A DNA stretch of 23,371 nt from a virus. The stretch lies in the IMG/VR virus record IMGVR_UViG_3300042992_000271, positions 1 to 23,371 of that record. One strand, given 5' to 3'. The notes beneath the pieces are model-generated. The model made no database searches and was not told where the DNA came from. It saw nothing but the letters and a program-made list of their open reading frames with translations. Both the position numbers and the translations under genes were made by a program. Positions 15,636-22,474 of the stretch are shown here, piece after piece. Positions within the stretch are counted from its first letter, which is position 1. Every line of letters begins with the position of its first letter.

Positions 15636-15996
15636 TATTATAAATCTTTCCTACTTCCACACAAGCTTCAATAGCTAAAGCTAATTCATCTTTACTACAG
15701 TCTGCAAATGATTTACATATTGTAGCATCTCCTCCGTCATAACATAATCCTGATCTTTCTTTAATCAACACTTTCATTTCTTCAAAAGTATAGCCAGATT
15801 CTTTGGCTAATTCTCTTATACATGCATGCACTTTTGCCAACTGTGCAATACTGTGGTCAGCATCTGCTAGACCAATATACATTTCTACTTTCTGTCCTTC
15901 TGGAATTTTGTCCAAAAAGATTTGATAAGCTAACTTAGATTTATCATCTGGATAGGTTAGCTTACCATCTTTCTTAACTAATTTAACTGATAACAT
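15622..15996 (-). CDS. conserved phage protein, NinB-like in outline (124 aa)
   Basis: N-terminal beta-rich part (LSVKLVKKDGKLTY, GQKVEMYIGLADADHS) followed by helices: IAQLAKVHACIRELAKESGYTFEE, MKVLIKERSGLC, KSFADCSKDELALAIEACVEVG. The order of a helical HACIRELA segment, GYT-EE, and a final S-F-A-D-C-S-x-xEL-x-xAI helix resembles the NinB/recombination-mediator type of phage protein and a family common in Bacteroidetes phages. Three cysteines (C60, C85, C95) could be structural. The NinB link is a fold impression only. It is convergent with the plus-strand gene. Confidence 0.78.
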   Translation of the reverse strand: MLSVKLVKKDGKLTYPDDKSKLAYQIFLDKIPEGQKVEMYIGLADADHSIAQLAKVHACIRELAKESGYTFEEMKVLIKERSGLCYDGGDATICKSFADCSKDELALAIEACVEVGKIYNINLA

Positions 15997-15997
15997 A

Positions 15998-16249
15998 CTA
16001 ACAAGTTATATTATTAATAACTTCAAGAAACTGCATATAATGTTCTCTTGAATAAATTCTAATTGCTGGCACATCCCAACATTTTATTGTCCAATTATTA
16101 TCTTTTACATCTATACTATCTGTGCTGTATAAGACTATATTGTCACAGAGTTCTTTATTGTAATAATGATAATCATACCCATTCTGACTCTCAACATCTT
16201 GAATTAATATTTTTTCAAATCCTAATTCTATTAATTCTTCTTCTGTCAT
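15998..16249 (-). CDS. small phage protein of unknown function (83 aa)
   Basis: Starts MTEEELIELGFEKI, an opening shared by many short phage proteins, then alternating aromatic and polar strands (YDYHYYNKELCDNIVLYSTD, NNWTIKCWD) and a short C-terminal helix (MQFLEVINNI). Reads as a small alpha/beta protein with no catalytic motif. The start overlaps the upstream stop as ATGA (16246-16249) and the stop is one base before the next ATG, so it is tightly coupled. Confidence 0.75.
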   Translation of the reverse strand: MTEEELIELGFEKILIQDVESQNGYDYHYYNKELCDNIVLYSTDSIDVKDNNWTIKCWDVPAIRIYSREHYMQFLEVINNITC

Positions 16250-16656
16250 TTGTTTACTAATTTAGTTAAGAAATCTGCTGGATTCAGAACTTCTTGTGAA
16301 TAATTTTGCCGGGCATAGTCATAGCCTTTATAGTCCATTAAAGCTCCAAACTTAGCATGTCTTTCTTTCATATAGTGTTTGACTATCTGTACTACAATAT
16401 AGAAGTTATCCGTATCTTCTGATATCATCATATTAAATACATTTTCTACTTCATCAGCAGTAATTAATCCTAAGATTTTATTAAGCTTTAATTCAGCATA
16501 AAACATAAACTTTCTATACTGCCCATGATATGGACCGGAAGAATATAAGTTAAAAGTATAACTCATATTGGGATCCGCATTTTTTAACAGCTCATAATGA
16601 TCAGAACAAATAGCTATACAAAGTTTGCTTAGCTCTTTATCTTCTCTTTTACCCAT
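16246..16656 (-). CDS. small helical phage protein with S-x-D-x-D-N motif (136 aa)
   Basis: Unknown function. Charged N-terminus (MGKREDKELSKLCIAICSDHYELL), a Tyr/Ser-rich middle, and at residues 70-94 VFNMMISEDTDN followed by a helix, which matches the pattern in the products of 3492-4808 and 7390-7791. The C-terminus contains RHAKFGALMDYKGYDYARQNY and DFLTKLV. ATG 16656 is chosen because it overlaps the stop of the 32-residue gene upstream as TAATG; TTG 16668 would add four residues. Confidence 0.75.
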   Translation of the reverse strand: MGKREDKELSKLCIAICSDHYELLKNADPNMSYTFNLYSSGPYHGQYRKFMFYAELKLNKILGLITADEVENVFNMMISEDTDNFYIVVQIVKHYMKERHAKFGALMDYKGYDYARQNYSQEVLNPADFLTKLVNK

Positions 16657-16754
16657 TATTGATCCCAATTATTTTCATCATCATCTCTTAAAGAAAATAT
16701 TATAAGACCTGATGATACTAATACTAACACTATTACTATTACTATTGTACTCAT
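16656..16754 (-). CDS. 32-residue single-pass membrane peptide
   Basis: Short frame starting MSTIVIVIVLVLV, with one hydrophobic helix at about residues 3-21 and an acidic, polar tail (RDDDENNWDQ). It exactly fills the gap between its neighbours: two bases after the upstream stop, and its TAA overlaps the next ATG as TAATG. That fit argues for a real gene despite its size. The tail is probably cytoplasmic or periplasmic depending on insertion; role unknown. Confidence 0.62.
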   Translation of the reverse strand: MSTIVIVIVLVLVSSGLIIFSLRDDDENNWDQ

Positions 16755-16756
16755 AA

Positions 16757-17044
16757 CTATCTGTTTATAAATTTAATTGCTGCATTAAAATGATCAACTA
16801 TATCCAAAAATCTTTGAGGATTAGTTTCCTTATAATCTAAAATACTATCTAGAGCTAAATCATAATCATCATCAAGCTCCATCATAACTGCCATAAAATG
16901 CATATTAGTCATAGGTTCACTAAAGCTTATAGTTATAGGACATTCATTATGTAATTTTATATAATATCCTTTTAAGAGTTTGTGTTGATTAAATCCATAC
17001 TTTTTTAAGGTTCTCTTAACTTTTTTAACTTCTTCTGCTGTCAT
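16757..17044 (-). CDS. small phage protein of unknown function (95 aa)
   Basis: A basic N-terminal helix (EEVKKVKRTLKKYGF) is followed by short strands (GYYIKLHNECPITISF), a Met-rich segment and an acidic helix (ELDDDYDLALDSILDY), then a closing helix (FLDIVDHFNAAIKF). The acidic helix is faintly like the S-x-D-x-D-N pattern of other proteins here, too weak to count. Eight bases from the upstream stop. Confidence 0.72.
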   Translation of the reverse strand: MTAEEVKKVKRTLKKYGFNQHKLLKGYYIKLHNECPITISFSEPMTNMHFMAVMMELDDDYDLALDSILDYKETNPQRFLDIVDHFNAAIKFINR

Positions 17045-17052
17045 GTTCCATT

Positions 17053-17274
17053 TTATTCCATTGTTAGGTTGTTATCAGATAAAATCTCTCGGATCTTATC
17101 TCTTAATTCTTCATAAGTATTATATACTTTAGGAGGTAGTTTTTCATTATACTTAAGTTCATTTCTTAAGTGCTGATCTAATTCCCACATAGCGTGTTTC
17201 CATTTCCAACCATCTAAGGCTACTCTAGCATCTTCTGCTGCATCTTCATCAGAAAATTCAATTGTTACTTTCAT
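17053..17274 (-). CDS. small conserved phage protein (73 aa)
   Basis: Starts MKVTIEFSDEDAAEDARVALDGWKWKHAMWELDQHLR with KVTIEF as a strand and the rest helical; then NELKYNEKLPP and a final YEELRDKIREIL helix. A K-x-TIEF start followed by A-x-W-E-x-DQ-x-LR is a pattern I recall from small proteins of Bacteroidetes and other phages, function unknown. ATG 17274 lies one base after the upstream stop; an extra 17 residues from an upstream start would run into that gene and look unrelated. Confidence 0.78.
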   Translation of the reverse strand: MKVTIEFSDEDAAEDARVALDGWKWKHAMWELDQHLRNELKYNEKLPPKVYNTYEELRDKIREILSDNNLTME

Positions 17275-17275
17275 A

Positions 17276-17470
17276 TTACTTGTTTTTTCTTTGGTCCCAG
17301 TAATCAATAAAAAATCCTGCGGCAACTATTAAGTTCATACCGCAGGAAGCTATAATCTCAATAGCATCTTCATAGATAGTACTCAACAAATGTATGTGAC
17401 CTACTGTCCAAAAAGGTATGGCTAAGTTTTGGCTTATCCAAACTATAAGATATTTAATAAAATGTTTCAA
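17276..17470 (-). CDS. small membrane protein with probable TTG start (64 aa)
   Basis: Two hydrophobic segments (about residues 4-26 and 38-56) and a charged tail (DYWDQRKNK). The frame begins with TTG directly after the TAA of the upstream gene (in-frame TAA TTG), and the next ATG is 44 codons in, after the first helix, so TTG is the likely start. Part of a run of membrane and secreted proteins at 16656-18973. No family recognised. Confidence 0.62.
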   Translation of the reverse strand: MKHFIKYLIVWISQNLAIPFWTVGHIHLLSTIYEDAIEIIASCGMNLIVAAGFFIDYWDQRKNK

Positions 17471-17884
17471 TTACTGTAATGCTTCTAGTATCTTATCAAG
17501 ATTCTTATTTGTAAGAAAAAATGTTGTTCCAGAACTAGACATATAAGCCATATTAGATCCTGTCTTTAAGAACCAAGTCTTTTCATCTAATTCAAAGGTT
17601 AACTCTTTCTTATCTATTATAGCTTGCTTTAAGATATTAAAAAACTCTACTGTACTTTCTTTAGATCCTAAATGTATATAATCAATGTCAGTAATATACT
17701 GGTACTCAAGATTCTTATAATACAATGTATACCAATTTTTTTCAGCATCATAAAAATGTGTTAGTTTAGGTAAGCCTGTAAGTTTGCTATACCATACTGT
17801 GCTATCCTTTGTTGTTTCTTTAACAACAATTTGTGAATGTGCTGTACTTACTGACAACACTAAAAATAAAAATAACTTTTTCAT
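17471..17884 (-). CDS. exported small protein with signal peptide (137 aa)
   Basis: N-terminus MKKLFLFLVLSVSTAHSQ is a typical Sec signal peptide with predicted cleavage after Ser17; no cysteine follows, so it is not a lipoprotein. The mature part is beta-rich with many Tyr/Thr residues (VWYSKLTGLPKL, NWYTLYYKNLEYQY) and ends in a helix (NKNLDKILEAL). Likely periplasmic. The start overlaps the upstream membrane protein stop as ATGA (17881-17884). An exported protein inside a replication-side gene block suggests a cell-envelope job such as exclusion or lysis control; this is inference. Confidence 0.8.
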   Translation of the reverse strand: MKKLFLFLVLSVSTAHSQIVVKETTKDSTVWYSKLTGLPKLTHFYDAEKNWYTLYYKNLEYQYITDIDYIHLGSKESTVEFFNILKQAIIDKKELTFELDEKTWFLKTGSNMAYMSSSGTTFFLTNKNLDKILEALQ

Positions 17885-18096
17885 CTGTTTCTTCTTTTAA
17901 TAATTCTATCAATTAATTTAAACATGCTGTCAAGGAATATGTAATTTACAAGTGACATAATCATTAGTAAAATCCAATTCCATACTCCAGGATAACATAG
18001 CTGCATATATACTGCAGCACCCGTACTACCAATTACAGCAAGTACATGAATGAATACCATATACCATAGTATCCAAGTTCTAGTCCCCTTCTTCAT
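17881..18096 (-). CDS. small two-helix membrane protein (71 aa)
   Basis: Basic N-terminus (MKKGTRTW), hydrophobic helix at about residues 8-31, short loop with CYPGVWNW, second helix at about 39-58, and a strongly basic C-terminus (DRIIKRRNR). By the positive-inside rule both ends are cytoplasmic. Coupled by overlap to the exported protein gene downstream and two bases from the gene upstream. Holin-like topology, but location away from a lysis cassette makes that uncertain. Confidence 0.75.
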   Translation of the reverse strand: MKKGTRTWILWYMVFIHVLAVIGSTGAAVYMQLCYPGVWNWILLMIMSLVNYIFLDSMFKLIDRIIKRRNR

Positions 18097-18098
18097 TG

Positions 18099-18341
18099 TT
18101 AATAGATTTCTGGTTCTTGTCCTTCTTCTGTGGTTCCACTGACTTTTTTAGCTTTAACCACCTCTGTAATCTTTCCTGAATTTTCTGATTCAAGATGCTG
18201 TATTCTAGCTTTCTCTTGTTGTCTTTCATACTCTTCCCAATTATACATATCTAACTCTTTCATTCTAACTGCATCTTCTATAGTCATACCTTCTGGTATA
18301 CCACCGTTTGCATTAATTAAATCTATACAAAATTCTTTCAT
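18099..18341 (-). CDS. small phage protein of unknown function (80 aa)
   Basis: Starts MKEFCIDLINANGGIPEGMTIEDAVRMKELDMYNW and continues as a charged coiled helix (EEYERQQEKARIQHLE) to a polar tail. The MKE...GG-PEG-T-ED...MKE..M-WE-Y pattern is one I recall from short Bacteroidetes phage proteins. ATG 18341 is preferred because it forms an ATGA overlap with the stop of the gene upstream; ATG 18350 would add three residues. Confidence 0.75.
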   Translation of the reverse strand: MKEFCIDLINANGGIPEGMTIEDAVRMKELDMYNWEEYERQQEKARIQHLESENSGKITEVVKAKKVSGTTEEGQEPEIY

Positions 18342-18787
18342 TCTTCCCATAGTTTTAAGGCTTTTAGTGTTAATTCTTTTACTGCCATATCAATTCTTGA
18401 TATCTCCTTAAATTCCATATACTTTTTGATTTTCTTTCTAGCTTCTTTATCAAAGTGAGTTATAACTGCTGTATATTTTTTATCAGCTTGTCCGGCCTTA
18501 TGATTAGGAAACTCATATGGAAATGCAATCATAAGATCATTTACATTTGCAATAAAACTAATGTCACTATATTCAAGTAATTGATACGGGTGAAACTTTG
18601 CAGAAGTTACCGTTTCTCTTTTCATATCAAATACTTTTCCTATAGTAACTTCTGTTTTATTAAACTTGTAATACATAAGTGCAATTAGATAGTTTCTTCT
18701 ATCCATACTTCTTCTGTTCTTACCCTCCTTAAGAAGATCTTTAACTAACTCACATTGCACCAACACATCTTCATAAGTATAATCCAT
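18338..18787 (-). CDS. DnaA-domain-IV-like HTH protein (149 aa)
   Basis: Residues about 29-70 (DRRNYLIALMYYKFNKTEVTIGKVF, then MKRETVTSAK) match the layout of the DnaA/Trp-repressor-type helix-turn-helix: a helix starting with RR, an IG-x-xF turn and a recognition helix with R-x-T-V. The remainder has a conserved-looking YEFPNHKAGQADKKY segment and an amphipathic C-terminal helix. Likely a sequence-specific DNA-binding protein, perhaps for origin recognition or transcription control; no ATPase domain is present, so it is not DnaA itself. Confidence 0.72.
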   Translation of the reverse strand: MDYTYEDVLVQCELVKDLLKEGKNRRSMDRRNYLIALMYYKFNKTEVTIGKVFDMKRETVTSAKFHPYQLLEYSDISFIANVNDLMIAFPYEFPNHKAGQADKKYTAVITHFDKEARKKIKKYMEFKEISRIDMAVKELTLKALKLWEE

Positions 18788-18790
18788 ATG

Positions 18791-18973
18791 CTACATAAAA
18801 AATGGGAACAATAATCCTTTTATCTCAGAGATAATAGGTCCAATAATAAGTGTACTTAAAAATCCATGTGTTTGAGACCACTGATACCAAAAATACAGCA
18901 TAAATATATGTGCTGTAAGCATGTATGCACATACTAATACTGTAAAGACAGCTAGTCCATTATCCTCTTTCAT
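18791..18973 (-). CDS. small membrane protein (60 aa)
   Basis: Almost entirely hydrophobic after a short acidic N-terminus (MKEDN): one helix at about residues 6-30 (with VLVCAYMLTAHIFMLYFWY) and a second at about 37-60 (STLIIGPIISEIKGLLFPFF). No family recognised. Three bases before the HTH gene and 11 bases after the upstream gene. Belongs to the membrane-rich run at 16656-18973. Confidence 0.7.
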   Translation of the reverse strand: MKEDNGLAVFTVLVCAYMLTAHIFMLYFWYQWSQTHGFLSTLIIGPIISEIKGLLFPFFM

Positions 18974-18984
18974 ACTAATAAATT

Positions 18985-19272
18985 TTAAATTAATTCTAAA
19001 TCTGCTTCCTGTGATTCAGGTTCAGATACTTCTTCTGATTCTTTCAGTTTTTCTACTAAATGCTGAACAGAAATAAATCTATCAGCACTGTAATACTCAA
19101 AAGGAAATGATTGTTCTGATAGTTGTACTTCTTTCAATCTATAACCATATCTATTTTGTTGTAGACTCATTCTGGCTATTTCAACTACAGTGTATATTTT
19201 ACCTTCCTCTAACCATTCATATGGTGAGATTCTTTTAGGTTTGTTGGCAGCATCAATGCAAATCACCTGCAT
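18985..19272 (-). CDS. conserved small phage protein (95 aa)
   Basis: Starts MQVICIDAANKPKRISPYEWLEEGKIYTVVEI, a strand-rich opening I recall from a common family of short Bacteroidetes phage proteins, followed by GYRLKEVQLS and FPFEYYSADRFISV, then an acidic tail (ESEEVSEPESQEADLELI). This reads like a small SH3-like beta-barrel, an inference. ATG 19272 overlaps the ClpS-like gene by 20 bases; an upstream TTG adds three residues. Confidence 0.78.
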   Translation of the reverse strand: MQVICIDAANKPKRISPYEWLEEGKIYTVVEIARMSLQQNRYGYRLKEVQLSEQSFPFEYYSADRFISVQHLVEKLKESEEVSEPESQEADLELI

Positions 19273-19507
19273 ATTCTTCAATTTCTGATTTAATGTCTAG
19301 ATCATCAAATTTATTCTTTAATTCAAACATTTCCAAGAAATCTCCTGATTTAACTGCACATTTTCCTTTATTGTGTGCTATGACCGCACATTGCTCAGCT
19401 TGAATAGGCTCATGTTTACAGAACCTAATCAAGCTAGCCATGATATACTGATAAGAATTTACATCATCATTGTAAATAACTACTCTGTGTGTTTTTTGCT
19501 CTTCCAT
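19253..19507 (-). CDS. clpS: ClpS-like N-degron adaptor (84 aa)
   Basis: ClpS delivers proteins bearing destabilising N-terminal residues to the ClpAP/ClpCP protease. Sequence order matches ClpS: HRVVIYNDD (family: ViLlNDD; N13, D14, D15 are the N-degron pocket residues), a helix, AEQCAVIAHNKGKCAV (family: A-x-x-H-x-x-G-x-A; H45 is the pocket histidine), and a final helix (FELKNKFDD, IKSEIEEY). The N-terminal extension that regulates ClpA in bacterial ClpS is cut to about seven residues. The gatekeeper position (Met40 in E. coli) appears to be Tyr19. ATG 19507 gives this compact form; a GTG at 19552 would add 15 residues. Family assignment is strong; effect on the host is inferred. Confidence 0.85.
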   Translation of the reverse strand: MEEQKTHRVVIYNDDVNSYQYIMASLIRFCKHEPIQAEQCAVIAHNKGKCAVKSGDFLEMFELKNKFDDLDIKSEIEEYAGDLH

Positions 19508-19524
19508 ACCATTAAGATAATAAA

Positions 19525-20622
19525 TTAAACTGTCACATTGAAATTTTTCCACATAATTTTAGTCTGGTCAAATCCTTCCAATGCATCTTTTACCCATTTC
19601 TCATCTACTGTATCCATATAACATAGTATATGGACAATAGCTTTATCATCTGGGTTTAATCTTAATAACCTACCTATTCTCTGAGCTGCTTTTCTCTCAT
19701 TACCATATGCATGCATAATAATACCTTGTTTTAAATTAGGTATGTTTACACCCTCATTCAACTGTAGAACAGTAGAAAGTTTGGTAATCTCTCCATCTTT
19801 GAACTTAAGCAAGTTCTCTTCTGATTTTGGATTGTTGCTATGATAGCTATGATCACATAACTTATCAGCTTGAGCCTGAGTATTAGCAAATAGAATACAC
19901 TTACTTTCTATGCTGTCAAATAATAACTTAGCATACTTTTCTTTAGTAGGATATTCCATTAAAGCTTTCATTCTCATGACTCTAAGCATATGTACACTAC
20001 CGGAACCTACATCTAGTCTTCTAGACCAATAAACATAGTTAGATTCTTCATCTGTCATATATGTTTTATTCTTCATAGTGACTTGATAGTTCTTTTCTTT
20101 GCTTAGTCTAAGCTCATGCACAACAATCTTATAATCATTCAGTATTCCATTTTCTATGGCATCATCTGCCTTAAATATAAATACTACAGGACAAAACTCT
20201 TGCACTAGCTTACCTTTCTCTGAATAGTCTCTCTTTGGTGGAGTACCAGTCAGCCCAAGTATCTTGCCTTTGAATAACTGCAAGAATCCCCGGTGACTGT
20301 CTAGTAAACTATGCATCTCATCTAAGTATACAACATCATAATCATTAGGATCATGTTTGTTTAAGCTTAGATAAGTAGTAAAAACTATTCTACCTAGAAG
20401 ATGATGCTTATCAAACTTAACAGCATCATCTTTCCAGGATTGAAATATAGCTTTCTTAGGTGCAACTACAAGACATTTCATCAGTGGTGTAGTATTTCTA
20501 TCCATATGAGTCAGGCCAACAAGGGTCTTACCGACCCCTGTACCTAAGACTACGGAAGCCCGCTGCTTACCATCAGTAGCAGCTAGAGCTTCCATTTGTA
20601 TGTCTTGTCTGTTTTTTGTCAT
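19525..20622 (-). CDS. SF2 DNA/RNA helicase (365 aa)
   Basis: Superfamily 2 ATP-dependent helicase or translocase. Walker A GTGVGKT (27-33), motif Ia VVAPKKA (52-58), motif II DEMH (101-104), motif III LTGTPP (124-129), and in the second RecA lobe ILFANTQAQAD, LQLNEGVNIPNL and motif VI QRIGRLLRL. Layout resembles UvsW/RecG-like or DEAD-type phage helicases used in branch migration or R-loop removal in recombination-dependent replication. The start overlaps the ParB-like stop as ATGA (20619-20622); the ClpS-like gene follows after 17 bases. Confidence 0.92.
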   Translation of the reverse strand: MTKNRQDIQMEALAATDGKQRASVVLGTGVGKTLVGLTHMDRNTTPLMKCLVVAPKKAIFQSWKDDAVKFDKHHLLGRIVFTTYLSLNKHDPNDYDVVYLDEMHSLLDSHRGFLQLFKGKILGLTGTPPKRDYSEKGKLVQEFCPVVFIFKADDAIENGILNDYKIVVHELRLSKEKNYQVTMKNKTYMTDEESNYVYWSRRLDVGSGSVHMLRVMRMKALMEYPTKEKYAKLLFDSIESKCILFANTQAQADKLCDHSYHSNNPKSEENLLKFKDGEITKLSTVLQLNEGVNIPNLKQGIIMHAYGNERKAAQRIGRLLRLNPDDKAIVHILCYMDTVDEKWVKDALEGFDQTKIMWKNFNVTV

Positions 20623-21362
20623 TTTGGTAAATTAAATATTTTCTTTCTAATGTAATTACCTGTCTCATCACCAGTTGACATAAGCTTAACTGTTTTTAGA
20701 TGTCTATCTAAATTAGCCATTACTTTGGTATGATTGTAATTACCATAAGCTTGCATAAATGCTGTTAAAAATTGAAACTTAACTGCTCTATCTGACATAC
20801 CAATCTTTAGGAAGATGTCATTAAATGCTTTACACATTGCTTCAGCATTTGGATTAGTAATAGTAAAATTACCTGTTTTGATAACTGAAGTACCATGCTT
20901 AAGTCCTGGGCTATTTACTCCAAGCATAGCAAGCATAGTAACTTCTATATCATACATATTCTTCCACTTGAACAGTTTCATATAATCTGGACGGATCATT
21001 TTCCATGCATTAACATAGTTCATTAAATCCCAAGACTTAGATGAGTTGTTTAAGTATGCCATCTTTTCAATTAAATCTTCTTCAGATTCAATTTCAATTT
21101 CTACATAAGGAATCATTCTATCTTCTCTTTCCAATGCTGTAGCAAGATGCTGACCATCAATTATATAGGTTTTATCTTCACCTTCTATAATATTAGTAGT
21201 ACAGGCTATAACACATCTTAATACACCCATTTTCCGGATACTGGTAATCATCTTTTGAACATGTTTGCTATCAATACCTCTGTTCATAGGTAAAACAGAG
21301 AATGTTGAATAGTTCATTGTGTGTTTAATTTTAAGTTCTTTTCCAATCATTTTCATAATCAT
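20619..21362 (-). CDS. ParB/Srx-like nuclease-domain protein (247 aa)
   Basis: N-terminal ParB/sulfiredoxin-type domain: STFSVLPMNRGIDSKHVQKMITSIRKMG is the NR...I..l..SI.-x-G segment, and TYIIDGQHLATALERE matches the (I/V)-x-DGxHR-x-A core. The C-terminal part is helical (YLNNSSKSWDLMNYVNAWK, FNDIFLKIGMSDRAVKFQFL). Such phage proteins bind DNA or act as nucleases/nucleotide hydrolases; no segregation partner is seen here, so plasmid-type partitioning is unlikely. Several in-frame ATGs follow the first (21362, 21356, 21350). Confidence 0.83.
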   Translation of the reverse strand: MIMKMIGKELKIKHTMNYSTFSVLPMNRGIDSKHVQKMITSIRKMGVLRCVIACTTNIIEGEDKTYIIDGQHLATALEREDRMIPYVEIEIESEEDLIEKMAYLNNSSKSWDLMNYVNAWKMIRPDYMKLFKWKNMYDIEVTMLAMLGVNSPGLKHGTSVIKTGNFTITNPNAEAMCKAFNDIFLKIGMSDRAVKFQFLTAFMQAYGNYNHTKVMANLDRHLKTVKLMSTGDETGNYIRKKIFNLPK

Positions 21363-21388
21363 AAGTTTTAAATCATTAATAAATAATA

Positions 21389-21568
21389 CTAAATTTTCTC
21401 ATTTTTAATCAGTAGACTATTTGCATAAAGAGTGTTTCTAAATGCTGCTATAGCTACTTTTGCAGTTTCAAGTTTTTTACTTTTTTGAAACTCATCATAC
21501 AATTCATTACCAACAGTCTCAGACTTATCAGCAATGCTTTTAATTTGTTTTGTGTTTGGTTTACTCAT
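21389..21568 (-). CDS. small helical phage protein (59 aa)
   Basis: Frame starting MSKPNTKQIKSIADKSETVG, with a second helix FQKSKKLETAKVAIAAFRN and a short tail LLIKNEKI. The SK-LETA-x-AI-A-x-R pattern is one I recall from small proteins in crAss-like and other phages near HNH genes. The start overlaps the upstream stop as ATGA (21565-21568) and the frame ends in TAG. The 26 bases to the ParB-like ATG are A/T-rich with nothing recognised. Confidence 0.72.
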   Translation of the reverse strand: MSKPNTKQIKSIADKSETVGNELYDEFQKSKKLETAKVAIAAFRNTLYANSLLIKNEKI

Positions 21569-21852
21569 GCTATCATTCTTTTAAGTTCTCTTTTCTTCCT
21601 AGCTATTTCTACCAATTCAGGATACTTTTTAAGTTCTTTATACTTAACTTTAAGTGACTGCATTAAGTCATACTTAGGAAGTGTATAATCTCTGCTTAAA
21701 ATAGTATTCAGCTCCTCCAACCTTAATTTTATTTTTCTTCTGGTTGGAAAGCAACAGCAAGTTTTTAGTTTTTCTGTAAGTAATCTAAATTCTCTCTGTC
21801 TATCTTGATAATATTCCAATATTGTTTTTAAAATAACTTCATTTGATCCCAT
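21565..21852 (-). CDS. small basic helical protein (95 aa)
   Basis: Basic coiled-coil-like protein (DRQREFRLLTEKLKT, CCCFPTRRKIKLRLEELN, KVKYKELKKYPELVEIARKKRELKRM). A CCC cluster near residue 32 precedes an Arg/Lys helix. DNA or RNA binding is plausible from charge only. ATG 21852 lies six bases after the HNH gene stop and is preferred to a TTG two codons upstream. Confidence 0.75.
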   Translation of the reverse strand: MGSNEVILKTILEYYQDRQREFRLLTEKLKTCCCFPTRRKIKLRLEELNTILSRDYTLPKYDLMQSLKVKYKELKKYPELVEIARKKRELKRMIA

Positions 21853-21858
21853 AATCAA

Positions 21859-22263
21859 TCATTTAAGCCAGCCCATTGTACGGGCTTCTTCTGGATGATT
21901 ATGCACCCAGTCATGACAGTTTCTACAAACCGCTTTCCATGTACTTTGTATTAAATAAAATGCATCTCTGTTAGCTCCTGCGTATGTATGGTGAACATCA
22001 GTAGCCCCATGACCACATCCGTTCACCTTCACCATACACAAAGGGTTCTCAGTAAGATATCTTTCTCTTAGTTTGCTATACTCCGCATCTTTCTTTGCTC
22101 TTTTAGCAGAAACACGGGGGATGGCAGAATTTGTTGGTTTCTGTACAGTATCTCCGCTTTTGTGGCAACTCCAGCAGTTTTTACATAGCTTTAATCCCCC
22201 GGTTCCACTACTCTTCCATATGGGTCTTTCTAACCCACATCCATCACATACCTTAGTCTTCAT
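21859..22263 (-). CDS. HNH endonuclease with N-terminal zinc finger (134 aa)
   Basis: N-terminal CDGCG ... CKNCWSC (C6, C9, C27, C30, C33) forms a zinc-ribbon. The HNH core is C76, GCGH (C83), TDVHHTYAG (H91/H92), and KAVCRNCHDWVHNHPEEA (C113, C116, H117, H121), matching phage HNH enzymes of the CxxC/HH/CRNCH type. Catalytic His and metal-binding Cys/His are all present. Start ATG 22263 lies in the last codons of the upstream small gene (overlap of 11 bases). Could be a homing-type or recombination nuclease. Confidence 0.9.
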   Translation of the reverse strand: MKTKVCDGCGLERPIWKSSGTGGLKLCKNCWSCHKSGDTVQKPTNSAIPRVSAKRAKKDAEYSKLRERYLTENPLCMVKVNGCGHGATDVHHTYAGANRDAFYLIQSTWKAVCRNCHDWVHNHPEEARTMGWLK

Positions 22264-22474
22264 CAAAATAATTAATTATTGCTCTATTTCTAATATATTC
22301 CATAGCATCATGTATAGTTTCAAATTGCTTCATACTTGAAACTTTATAAAACTTACCTTCTATAGAAAAAATAGTATCATCACAAAAAGTTGATTCCCAT
22401 ACATCATATATTCCACCTCTGCTGTTTGGCATAGCTCTCCATTTAAATCCAGGATAATCTCTAATACTCATCAT
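22253..22474 (-). CDS. paralogous small protein, third copy (73 aa)
   Basis: Last transcribed of three related genes. Ends with DAMEYIRNRAIINYFDED, matching the EAVYHVRYQAITEFFDDEY ending of its neighbour. Starts MMSIRDYPGFKW; ATG 22474 lies within the final codons of the upstream paralog. Small alpha/beta protein with one closing helix; no function known. Confidence 0.78.
   Translation of the reverse strand: MMSIRDYPGFKWRAMPNSRGGIYDVWESTFCDDTIFSIEGKFYKVSSMKQFETIHDAMEYIRNRAIINYFDED

Noticed and set aside
20619-21362. Plasmid-type partition locus based on the ParB-like protein
   Set aside because: No ParA-type ATPase or centromere-like repeats are seen nearby; ParB/Srx domains are common in phages without partition roles.
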